From: Adineta vaga
Taxonomy: Eukaryota > Rotifera
Assembly: GCA_021613535.1 (NCBI GenBank)
Contig: CP075493.1
Span: 10,478,001 to 10,542,000, forward strand
DNA: 64,000 nucleotides
Direction of reading: 5' to 3'
Every line of letters begins with the position of its first letter. Position 1 is the stretch's first letter. The translations under genes were made by a program, and so were the position numbers. This document shows, in pieces, positions 1 through 11,500 of the stretch. The notes below the pieces were generated by a model, which saw only the letters and a program-made list of their open reading frames with translations, did no database searches and was not told the DNA's origin.

Positions 1-1706
1 AAAAAATTTCAACATTCATAAATTAATGATTACAAATTATTTATATATAAATATATGTGCACGTGAAATCTTGTTGTTGTTGTTGTTTTTGTTTGTTCTT
101 TCTTTTTTGAACTAATGAGAAGAAAAATGCATTGCATTAATTAAATTAACGAAAAGTCAAATAGAAAACGTACCTTTCTACTTGTACTTACTTTCAAAAA
201 ATCACTCGAGTTTTTTTATTGTATGAAGTATAAGAAATGCAAGTGGATTAGTGGATGAAGCAATCTAACTTATTCTTTTTAAGACTGTTCTAATACTTAT
301 TAGCAGATGAAGAATTCCTATATTTAATGAATAGAAGAGACAAAGTTTGAAGGATTATATATAATTATAAAAATCTTAATAAATCTTGTAAAATACATCA
401 TTTATATAAATTCAATATTAGTACAAATAATAAACGAGATATAACATTGAAAAAGTTATATTAATGCACAATAGATTCACCTAATTTATCATATTATATC
501 GACTTAACCAACAGATGGAGATAGTCATATATTCATAAAGTTCATTATGAGATCAATCAATGGATTTGTTCAATATCGATCCAATAAGTTTTCTTTCATA
601 AACAAATATAAAGAAAATATTTCATTGTAAAGCATTCAAGACATGAACAATGAGTGAACAATTTGATAATATTGTATATTGAAAAGAATTGACTTCCATT
701 TGAGAGAGAAACTATATATTATAAATATGAATTGACAGTCATTCCATTAGACGAGCACTATCATGTATTGCTCAAACTAGTACAACGAAAAATTAATATG
801 AACATACTCAAATGTTTAACTTTTAATTATTATACTCCATGATATCTTCAAAGAACATAACATAATATTGTGAAGAAATATCAATTATTCAAATATTGAT
901 ATTAAACTCGATTTCATTTATCTATGACATCAGTAACCACTTATAGTCATGGTTTCTTTTTTTCTTAAACAAAGTAGAGTAGATTTTTATAATTTCTTTA
1001 AATATTAGCAGTACCATTTCCGCAATGTAATCAGATGTGAGAAATAAATGTTAATTTTTTATTACGCCTACAACAACAACAAAAAATGTAATTTATAATG
1101 AATATTTTTCGTTATTCTTTCACGTAAAGCTTCATCAAACTATTTTTCTTCTCGCAAAATGATAGAAACATCAGATTGATAGCTCTGTAATTTCCGGTAA
1201 TTTCATTGTATTCAACGTTGATGATTTTATTTATGATCGTTCGAAATGCACACACTTCCGTACTTTGATTTGATCGTATTTATCATAGTCTATATTTACT
1301 AAGATACTAGAGAATGATGTGTCAATCTTGAATTCAAAATCTACTGTGAATGATGATGCTCAGCATATTGGAAAAACAAAGTTCGTTCAGTATATATATA
1401 GATATACAGTAAATTATTCTTTCTTTCTGATTACACATTTCAGATTTAATCTTGATATTTTAGTTATAAATTAATCAATAATAATAATGATGTCAATAAC
1501 AAAGAGAAAAATCTCTTTTGATATTTTGATATAAAGAGAAGAGATAATTATCTTTTATACATTGTCAATTGACAACAATTATTGTTTTCATATATGATAA
1601 ATAACAATAAAATATATTTAGTAAAAGCTAATGAATTACCTAAAGAAAAATTTCATTGAATAAATTATTAGAAAAATTCAATTATTCTTGATTTCATATT
1701 CTAGAA
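1..1706. other. AT-rich stretch without a recognisable gene
   Basis: I see no open frame with familiar protein motifs on either strand. The stretch is very AT-rich, with a short TTG microsatellite around 71-86 and many stops in every frame. It lies downstream (3') of the minus-strand phosphate-carrier remnant. Confidence 0.5.
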
Positions 1707-2368
1707 TTATTTATCACCTGTTGTCCCCATACCCATGACAGTTTTTAATGTATCATAAATCCACCATTGAAAACCAGTTAATGTTCCAATCATTAAAATT
1801 CGTGTCGGAAGATCTTTTCGACATAAATTAAAATAACCAAATTGTTTTGCAATATCTCTAATTGATCTATTTCTATATTCTGATTTAGCCATTAATGAAA
1901 CAAGTGAATCAGCTGGATGAGGAACAATAGCACAGATTATGCCAGCAATATAATCTGATGCAAATGTTAATCCTAATTGTGTACTTTTAGAATAATTTGA
2001 TTTTGGTAATGGAAATAAATTTGTATAGAAATATTGAACGACCTTTTAAGAAAACAAATATGATTATTTTAATATTTTCAAAATCGAAAATGAATAAATA
2101 CCTTTTCAAATGTATAGAATTTAGCGACAGTATAAGGAATTTGTCTTGACCATAAAGGAACAATTGATCCATATGGGATTTTTTGTAAAACTTGTATGTG
2201 TATTCATTTCAATAATTGCTGTTTTTAATGATGTTGGAAATGTTCCTGGTAAACTTGTTTGAATTTTAACTTTAACCATTTCCATTGGACAAAGTGCAAT
2301 ATCAGCAATAAATTCAGCTGATGCTACTCGTGCACACCAGATCCATCCTTTGTATTGTTGAGAAATGT
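1707..2368 (-). pseudogene. Truncated mitochondrial phosphate carrier (SLC25A3-like)
   Basis: The minus-strand translation matches the C-terminal half of the mitochondrial phosphate carrier, an inner-membrane solute carrier importing Pi. In order one sees SAEFIADIALCPMEMVKVKI, then PLWSRQIPYTVAKFYTFEK, then a carrier repeat with IICAIVPHPADSLVSLM, then GTLTGFQWWIYDTLK before the stop at 1707. A 59-nt GT-AG intron (about 2044-2102) is retained, so this is not a processed copy. The N-terminal half, including the first carrier repeat, is absent. The frame changes near 2170-2180: the segment leading to PLWSRQ is out of frame with the SAEFIAD segment. The missing 5' half plus the frame break argue for a decayed duplicate. 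Family assignment is firm; loss of function is inferred. Confidence 0.75.
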
Positions 2369-3990
2369 AAATAGTGATAAAATAAAAATGTGCTTCCTAT
2401 CAGTTAACCTTGTGATGATGGTTGACTAGTAATTGTTCGTCAGAAAAAATATTAATTTATCACTTGTATAAAATGTTTGCTATTTCAAACAACGAATATA
2501 TATATATATATGACATAAAGACAAAACGTATATACTGGAACATATTATTCGAGAAGAGCGCACATGCATACGTGCATGACAACAGAACAAAAGAGAAAAT
2601 AAATAGAATATGTACACAATGACGTTACTATAATTATACAAAGAACAAGATGAGAAAGCGACAATACACAATATTAGTTTAAAAAGAACTTGCGAAAATC
2701 TTATTGTATTGAGATGTCAAAAGATTTTTTTAAATAGAAAATACAGTCATGCCATTATCACAGAAACTTGCTGTGCTTATTTCTCTGCAAAAAAGAAGCA
2801 TGGGCAAGGATCCTCTTAGGGTTTCTATCTACACTATGAGCCCTACCTATGGGCAAAATATGAACCCTAACGGAGTGTATCAGTTGGAGAGGCTCCCTCG
2901 TGAAAATCTCTGAGATGACAAAATGCAAAAAATCATTATATTTTTCGTAGTTTTTTTCAGCAATTTTTCCGTTTATTTTAGGCTTGGTTATTGGAAGTGC
3001 ATAGATGTGACGTAACTTATTATGCATTATTTGAATACATATAAGAAGAAAATACGCAGGTTAGTAGAGGTTCCGACGCTCTTTCAAAATATATCATTAT
3101 TTTGTTAAAAAATTCTTTTTCTTTCGTCTATAGTTTCGATAAACATGTGATATACTAATTTTTTTGCATTTTGTCATCTCGGAGATTTTCAGTGGATTGG
3201 AGTTTTCAATCCAATAACCAAACATAAAAGAATGAGTAGTTAGTTATACAGGGTAAAACTCCATGGACTTTCAGAATATGTCATTGGTTTCAAAAAATCT
3301 CCTTTAAAAATAGCCAAACACATAAAATACCGACTGCAGCTTTTGCTTTCCAGAGGTATATATTAAACAAAAATAATTGATGATTTTAAAACATTCTCAC
3401 AATTAGATATTGATCAACTAACTCATAAAACAGCGTCGTCAATCAAATCATAGCATAATTAACTTGAAACAGCATTTAAACAAAATAGACATTTTTATCA
3501 AATGAAGCCAGACATATATTTGTTTTTCCCAATAAAGATACATTCAGTTTGATGTTTTTTTTACATTTTATTTGAAGATCCATGTATACTACGCTAGTAA
3601 ATTGTAAAAGTTTAGTTTGAATAAAAATAACATACTTCTAATATAAAATCTCCAATTAGTATTATGTTACTACGGTTACTTTTTTACATAATATTCACAA
3701 TATAAATATTAATAAAACTCGTTGTTCTATTTCTAAAATTATTATTGATTTAATTTATATTCTTAATAAAACATAAACTGGAACTCAACTGTTGAATAAA
3801 AATTTGTGAGCTACATAAACCAGATATCTCATGAAAGTAATAGTTACATTGATCAGGCCAAGTAGATATTTATTCGGATTATTTAAAAAAAAGTCAAAAA
3901 AATATATCTAGAACTCCTAACGATCATTGAGCTATCTCAAAATAAATACAATCAATTGATCGTGTTTCACCTTTTGAATCCCGTAAGAGA
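2369..3990. other. Non-coding stretch between carrier remnant and F-box/LRR gene
   Basis: No convincing gene is visible. Short open frames around 2422-3027 have no recognisable domain. The stretch contains the inverted repeat described at 2890-3222. From about 3320 to 3990 it is plain AT-rich sequence ending at the 3' end of the F-box/LRR gene. Confidence 0.45.
2890..3222. repeat. Imperfect inverted repeat, ~40-bp arms
   Basis: The core GAAAATCTCTGAGATGACAA at about 2901, continuing into AATGCAAAAA, recurs in reverse complement at about 3160-3192 with one mismatch in the core. The arms are separated by roughly 220 bp. A second nested inverted match (GGTTATTGGA at about 2985 against TCCAATAACC at about 3209) lies inside or beside it. 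This looks like the remains of a foldback or MITE-type element, but no target-site duplication was identified. Confidence 0.55.
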
Positions 3991-6900
3991 TTACGCTGAA
4001 AGCTTTTTTCTTGTACTCAAATCTTTAATGGCAAAATAAAGCAAGAAATTCATTGTGTTGCCATAGAGTTCGATTTTACTGAGTGTCTATATGAGAAAAT
4101 ACAGATAGATGTATAAAGAAATAATTACAATTACTGTATTATGTTGTAGAGCATTCGCTAGATGTTCTCCTCCGATATCGGTGATGTTGTTGCTTTCAAG
4201 ACTTAGTGTGGTCAATGTCTATTTGGAAAAAGCCCAGGTAATTAGTATATAAGATAGACGAAGAAAGAATGATAGTTACTGTATTAGTTTTTATAGCATT
4301 GGCTATATGTTGCGTTCCTTGATCTCCAATTTTGTTATCTGAAAGATTTAGTTTGGTAAGTATCTATGAAAAAAGAAGTATAAATAAATAGAATATTAGA
4401 TAGATGAAAAAGAATAGATACTACTGTATTATTTCGCACAACATCAGCTAGATATTGTGCTCCAACAACACCGATTTTATTGCGCTTGAGTTCAAGTGTA
4501 GTGAGTGTCTGTAAGCACATGTCCTTATAAAATGAAGAGAGATCAACTAGTTACCATGTTACTCTGTAAGGCACTCGCTAGATATTGTGCGCCAATAGGG
4601 CCGATTCTATTGAGTCCAAGGTCTAGTGTGATCAATGTCTGTAAGAACAAGTGTAGATCGATAATATAGGAGATAAACGAAGATGAAATGATAGTTACTG
4701 TATTAGTTTTTATAGCATTGGCTATATGTTGCACTCCTTGGTCTGTGACTTCATTAACTGACAAATCTAACATAGTTAACGTCTGTACAAAGAAATGAAG
4801 ATAATTGGCAAATGAGATGAAGCAAGAATCATAGCTAATACATTATTTAGTAATACATCAGCCAGATGAGGTATCACATTATCTGTAATTCTATTGGCAC
4901 CGATATTTAGTTCAGTAAGTGTCTATATGCAGGAGTGCAAGTAAGTAATCTATAAAATACATAAAGAAAGAATAAGTGTTACTCTGTTGTTTTGTAATGC
5001 GAGAGCCAGATGTTGTGCTCCTTCGTTTCCAATTTTATTATTGTACAGAGCTAGACTGGTAAGTGTCTGTTAGACGAAGTGAGAAGGACAGTGCAGATCG
5101 TGTTTCACAAAAACACTTACTACATTGTTTTGTAGCCCATTTGCTAGATGCTGTGCTCCAACAGCTCCAATATCATTATTTACAAGTCTTAATATGATAA
5201 GCGTCTAGAGTGAATAAAGGTAGACAGATGGCATATGAAATCTGAACATATAATGATAGTTACAGTAGTGTTACGTAAGAGATCACCTAGATATCGTCCT
5301 CCTTCATCACCAATGCTATTACCTGAGAGATCTAACATGGTGAGTGCCTATATGAAGAGATGTTAGCAAGTGATCTTTGATATAGATGAAAGAAGAATAA
5401 GAGTTACTGTATTATTTTGTAATCCATTAGCTAGATATTGTGCTCCTTCATCTCTAATTTTATTATTTCCCAGATCTAACGTGGTGAGTGACTATAAAAA
5501 GAGGTTTGAGCAAGTGATCTATGAGATCGGTGAAGGAAGAATAAGAGTTACTGTATTATTTTGTAATCCATCAGCTAGATATCGTGTTCCTTCATCTCCG
5601 ATTTTATTATACCGAAGTTTTAGTGTCTTGAGTGTCTACATGAAAAAGTGTGGCTGGGTGATATATGAAACAGAACAAGAGATAATGTTAATTACTTTAT
5701 TATTTTGTAATCCATTAGCTAGATATTGTGCTCCGCCGTCTCCAACTGTATTACTTTCGAGATCTAACGTAGTGAGTGCCTACAAAAAGATAAGTAAACA
5801 AGTGACCTATGAGGCCAATGAAGGAGGAATAAGGCTTACTATATTATTTCGTAATGCATCAGCTAGATATCGTGATCCTTCATGTCCAATTTTATTATAC
5901 CGAAGTTTCAGTGTCTTGAGTGTCTACATGAAAAAGTGTGGCTGGGTGATATATGAAATAGAAGAAGTGGCAGCGCTAATTACCTTATTGCTTTGTAATG
6001 CATTAGCAAGATATCCGAATTCTTCGTCTCCAACGGCACTACTTTCGAGATCTAACGTAGTGAGTACCTATAAAAAGACATATGACCAAGGGATCTCTGA
6101 GATCGGCGAAGGAAGAATAAGAGTTACTGTGTTATTTTCTAATGTATTGGCTAAATGCTGTGCTCTGATGAGTCCGATTTTATTATGTCGCAGTATTAGT
6201 GTCTTGAGTGTCTACATGAAAAAGTGTGGCTGAGTGATATATGAAATAGAAGAAGTGGCAGCGCTAATTACCTTATTGCTTTGTAATGCACTAGCAAGAT
6301 ATCCGAATTCTTCGTCTCCATTTTTATTACTTGAAAGATCTAACATAGTGATTGCCTATAAGAAAATATGTGACCAGATGATTTCTGAAATCGATGAAGG
6401 AAGAATAGGAATTACTGTGTTATTTTCTAGTGTATTAGCCAATTGTTGTATTTCTTCAATTTCAAATGTCTTGTGCCGAAGGTCGAGTGTCGTATGTGTC
6501 TGTATGAAAAAATACAAACGAACCATACATGAAATAGATAATGGGAAAATATGATAAGAGTTGTTCTACTAGTCCATTATGCATCAATCAAATCTTGTGA
6601 AAGAGTGTATGTAGGTACTTCAATCTTGCAATTGTCTATCATCTGAAAAGTACTTTCAACTAATCATGAAAGTATCAACGCTAAGAAAAGTCATAAAATC
6701 TAAGTAAGGTAGGAGTAATCTCTATATGTGAGTCCATATTCTGCTTAATTATGCATAAAATGACCGACGAAGTTTAAATTATCGATTAGATCATATAATC
6801 TGCTTCAGTTTTTGATATTCAGGAATGATGACGCATTGTTATTAACACCTGAAATATTTCTATAGATTATCTCGTGTCAGATATTGTGTGTAAATGTGAT

Positions 6901-7229
6901 TTAATATCAAAATGTGACTACAGGAAAAGTAGGTTTTTCTAAAAAATTTTTAATTTATCTATTTTGAATTTGGTAGAAAATGTATTTATTCAATTATAGT
7001 TTATCTAACTTCTCCGCTGTGAGAACGACAGGATCTTTAAAAATTGATGATAATTAGATGATTATGAGAAATTTACCTTATATCGATGATAACTATCCAC
7101 GATTGAGTTGAGCCTTTGGCAGACATTGCGCATTGAGAATATAATACTAAAAATACTCTGATGATCCAAAATCCAATAGACAAGTTCGACCGGTAATGTA
7201 AGAAAAGATGCGTTAGTTCTATTTGACAT
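3991..7229 (-). CDS. F-box protein with 17 ribonuclease-inhibitor-type leucine-rich repeats
   Basis: Exon 1 (about 7229-7077) starts at an ATG and encodes an F-box-like segment (TLPVELVYWILDHQSIFSII, then NVCQRLNSIVD), likely the Skp1-binding part of an SCF ubiquitin-ligase adaptor. After a ~575-nt intron come 17 LRR exons of about 84 nt, each one 28-residue repeat of the pattern TLTTLxLxxNxIGxxGAQ-LAxALxxNT. Each exon starts just after AG with TL and ends before GTAA, so all introns are phase 0. A final exon (about 4086-3991) starts TLSKIELYGN and ends in a stop. Predicted length is about 558 residues. The first LRR joins in frame to exon 1 (YHRYK then THTTLDL), supporting a single gene. Substrate unknown. 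Unusual feature: exon and intron were duplicated together. Confidence 0.8.
4130..6505 (-). repeat. Tandem exon+intron LRR array, 17 units of ~144 bp
   Basis: Unit starts recur at about 4135, 4275, 4421, 4553, 4697, 4838, 4980, 5118, 5262, 5402, 5546, 5692, 5836, 5980, 6124, 6269 and 6412. Spacing is 132-146 bp and includes the intron. From about 5400 to 6500 alternate units resemble each other more than their neighbours (for example 5546, 5836 and 6124), giving a dimeric ~288-bp higher-order repeat. Introns are conserved in the recent units. The long plus-strand open frame over 5370-6233 is a by-product of the repeat length being close to a multiple of three. Confidence 0.85.
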
Positions 7230-8515
7230 TGGTCAAATTTACTGTGGTACGTGTTATTTTATCGTATATGTTGGTAAAATAGTATGTAGAGCTTTCTTTT
7301 CCAGTATTTAAACAAGTTGGTTATAGCGTATATTCGAATTGTTGTTATCTAGGTATTCTCCTTGTGTCTTCGTTCTGTTTCTATTCACATATATTCACAT
7401 TACGAAAATGTCTTTTTTGTTCTTTTCTCTGGGTATTTTTTCTTTTAGTGTCTCGTCTACACTGAAAAACGAAAGAGTTATGAATTTGCAACGTATGATA
7501 AACCCTTTTTTTCATTTATCAACTGTCTCATAAGCGAATAAAGGGTTTATTATACGTTGTAAATGCATAAACCCTTTTCCGTTTATTAGGGTGTCATTAA
7601 CGGTTTTACCGTTTATTATTCTTCTAATATTTTTTCGGTGTATTTTGATGTGAAAAGTGATGGATCTTTCCAAGTGTGTAATCTAAGAACATGTTCTATT
7701 TTATCTTTCATCAATTTGTTATAAAAAATAGCTGCTGCTTTTTCTTTTAAGAGAGAAGCAATCAGAATCTGTTTAATTGGTTTAAATTTCTCAATAAACT
7801 TTTTTCACGTATAATGCCTATAGAAGATATCTATTTTTCGCATGAAAAAATGTCATAAATTAAGACGTATTGCACTATGAGACTTGATGAACTCAATCGA
7901 TTAGTATCAGCAGCTTCTATTTAAATGACTGAAAGTCTTTAAAAACCAAGAATTTCGAAAAACACCATCGCGGCACATACCCAACTGCGATGGACATCTC
8001 TGATGAGATTTAATTTTCCTTTTATTTGATCATTATCTATTTATTATTGTCAATAAATAATAACCATTGATATACTAAATTATGCACAGAAGAAAAAATA
8101 AAAAGCTTAACGAATATGTAATCATTATTTATGCCGTCGTTTTAGAAAGTAAGGATCAATTCAAGTTTCATTCATAATGTTATTTCAAAATTAAACACTC
8201 GCAGAGTTTATCTATCATGGTTTAGTATAGATTTTTTCAATGATTCTTCGATGAATAACAAACAGAGTGCTATTTTAAGGATTTTATCCTAATCGACACC
8301 TGTTCGACATGGTAATATAGCAATTCGACTTACAATAAAAATGCGACTTTGTCTATGTTTTTTAAAATCCTTGCTATAATATAGAGTGTGGATAAGAATA
8401 TACACATCTATTCTCATCTTATTGAAGACGAGTAATTGACGTCAGTAAATACTTGTATAGTTATTGTAACTGTATTTATTTTTGTTAACAAGTGTATAAA
8501 GGAGTATTACGAAAG
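7230..8515. other. Intergenic, with one hairpin repeat
   Basis: The stretch lies upstream of the F-box/LRR gene and downstream of the next minus-strand F-box gene. I find no gene. It contains the foldback described at 7488-7561 and otherwise AT-rich sequence without long open frames. Confidence 0.45.
7488..7561. repeat. Short foldback with ~22-bp arms
   Basis: The sequence GCAACGTATGATAAACCCTT near 7488 is matched in reverse complement by AAGGGTTTATTATACGTTGT ending near 7560, with a loop of about 30 nt. Just downstream are further copies of the same words: TAAACCCTTTT at about 7568 and CCGTTTATTA at about 7579 and 7609. It could be a small mobile foldback or a transcribed hairpin. Confidence 0.55.
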
Positions 8516-11500
8516 TCAGATATATAATATATGATTTTTAATTTTGACAGCTATTTTAGATTCATTGTGTTTATTCAAATAAAATGATTGACGTCGCTTT
8601 TCAATGACACACATGCGAAGATCTCGTTCATCTAGTAGGGAATCGTACTTAAAACGTATTAGGATATGTTGTAATTTTTTAAGATCGCTTAATAAGATAC
8701 CGACTAATGACATTGTATGATCAATTGAATAATCTTCTATGTCGATGGTATTCAAAGATGGAAAAGATTGAACCAGTTGCGATGCATATTTCAAAGGAAA
8801 ATAATAACCGTATCCCTTTATTTCTAGAGCATTGAGCCGTTTAAAAGTTTCAGTAAGTTTCGGATTAAAGAATATATTAGATGAGAACAGGAATGAACTG
8901 CTGATAAGAAGTATTTTCATATTGGAACACATTCTAAAAAAAAGACAAGTAAATATTTTTTACACTGTGGGTGTGGAGTATGACGGAAAGTCCAAACTTT
9001 TAATTCTATGCAAAGAATATATATATAAACAATTCTATGACAACAATATGGAATTATTCATCTGACTCACCTTTCCGGTTATTAGAAAATATTAACATAC
9101 ACTTTTAGGAAGATGGAACAAAATACAAAAATATATCTCTTAATATTTAGGTTAAACTTCATTGAAAAAATATTTATTTGTGAAGTTATACATAACTATT
9201 GTAATAATTGATATTTGAAAAAGAGAAAAGTACTAATCGATTCTTTCAATTGTTTTTTCATAACTCTTTTGTTTATGATTAGAATTGTTTAATCATAAAT
9301 TGATAAATAAAATAAACAATACATTAGATCGTAGAGATAATCATATGAGATATATTTTGTCTTCATTTCGATATATCTTTATTTGAATCTATTCGATTTA
9401 TGTAATAAAACAATCTGTCTATGTTTATTCGATCTTATTTGAAGATCGTACAGATAATAATCATCTATTTTTTTTTTTTTTTTTTTTTGGTAACAAAGCT
9501 TTATTGTAAAAAACGACAACACTGTAACATAAAGTCAACGGATGGTATTGTACTTCTACATAAGCTGGAGTAGAGAAAAAAAAGGGACACATGACATATG
9601 TCTTTTGTCCGTGAAATAGTAATAAGAACGAGAAAAATTTTATATGCCAATAGTGAGTGTAGATGGGGTGACGCGTGTAAAGTCTTACATATGTGGTAGA
9701 AGAAAAAGAAAAAGAAAACAGAAAACAGAAGATATAGTGGTACTATGTGGATAGATTGGAGAGGAAGAGAAAAGAAGCTGGATTGTATGTGACATGTTTT
9801 AAATCAGCAAATATATTGACTCGATTTCATATTGCATATAAGAACGAGCAAAGAATTTACTGGATATTGTAAGGATCAGCCAAGACGTTGACTCGATATC
9901 ATATTGTATATAAGAACGAGCAAAGAATTTACTGGATATTGTAAGGATCAGCCAAGACGTTGACTCGATATCATATTGTATATAAGAACGAGTAAAAGAA
10001 TTTGCTGTATACATGGATCGGTTTAAAGATTGGCTCGATATTATATTATATATAAGAATGCGATCAATAAATAACTGAATAGAACGAAAGAACGATACAG
10101 CATATAGATTGAATCGACTTCTTATTTTGTATAAGAACGAGTTAAACGAAGTAGCTGAATAGTATATTTGATTGCGATATATCGTTTTTTACATCGATTC
10201 GACTGACACAAGAATAGTCTATTCTCTCGATGTTACTATTATATGTAATGGTTGGTGATTTCTTTTTTTAAATTTTGTCTAAGATGCATTGTAGATGATT
10301 CTTCAGTGTAATGTCGTTGTTTGTTGTTGCCTTTTGAAGTGTATGTTTAAGTAGTCCTATTGCATAATCTTTGATTTTTGGAATGTTGCTGATCTTGTGG
10401 ATATATTTGACAGATGTATATATGGGTAGTCCGAGTGCAGCTCTAATTGCTTTATTCTGCATGATTTGTAAACGGTCCCATACTTTTTGATCAGCAGTAA
10501 GGAGAATAGGATGTCCATAAATGATAACTGTGCGTACAATTGATTTGAAAATATTTATCATCGTCTTATTGTTGGGTTCATATGCTGTTCTCGAAAGATA
10601 TCGAAGTAGACCGATCCGAGGAGCAATCTTGCTTTCAATATGTTCGAGATGTGCTCGCCATTTTAATCTTTTATCTATAATTACACCCAAGTAACGTGTG
10701 GAGTCCAGTGGTTTGATGATGGTGTCTTCAACTTTAACTTTCACTGGATTCTTGTAGTGTTTTCTTGGATGTATGCTGAAGTGTATCAGCTCTGTCTTAG
10801 TTGGTTGAAGTTTTAATTTCCATGACTTGCACCAACTTTCGAATGCATCTATGGATTGTTGTAATCTGGTGTTAAGATTTGTTAAGGTGGCCAGATGTCC
10901 ATAATGCAGTGTCGTCGGCGAACAACCCATGTTCTGTATGAGTTGGTATTCCATTCATCGAATCTGCCGTATACATAATATAAAGTAATGGTGATAACGG
11001 AGATCCTTGTGGTGTACCGCTCTTCAGATTAAACGGACGTGATAATATATTTTCGATTTCAATTGCAGCCGTTCTATTGCTTAAGAATGAGATCAGATAG
11101 TTGATGATGAAACAGGGAAGACGTAGATCATTAAGCTTGTATATCAAACCATCGTGCCATACCGAATCAAATGCGGCTTTGATGTCGAAAAGAATGACAG
11201 CTGAGTGACGTCGTCGACGTGGTCGTCTAAGTTGTCCTGCAGCGTATCTTTCTAATCGCACGATGTTGTATATAGTGCTTTTACTGGTCTAAATCCGGCT
11301 TGATGTTGTGGTAAGATGTTTCGTCGTTCAAGTTCGAGCATTAAACGTTGTTTGATTATTTTCTCCAATAGTTTGCCTAAGCAACTAAGGAGACTAATCG
11401 GTCGATAGCTAGACGGTTGTTGTTTGTCTTTCTTTGGCTTTAATAGAAGAATAATATTAGCCTTTTTCCACATTGCTGGAATATAACCTTGTTTCAAAAT

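Noticed and set aside
2758-3027. 89-codon minus-strand frame
   Set aside because: It overlaps one arm of an inverted repeat and has no recognisable domain.
5370-6554. Long plus-strand open frames as a repeat protein gene
   Set aside because: They are antisense to LRR exons and introns; splice signals and LRR motifs are all on the minus strand.
9469-9488. Poly(T) tract as a microsatellite
   Set aside because: It is the poly(A) tail of the minus-strand LINE, next to the target-site duplication.
9799-10014. 71-codon repeat-encoded frame in the LINE 3' UTR
   Set aside because: A 72-bp repeat keeps any stop-free frame open; it lies beyond ORF2 and lacks a domain.
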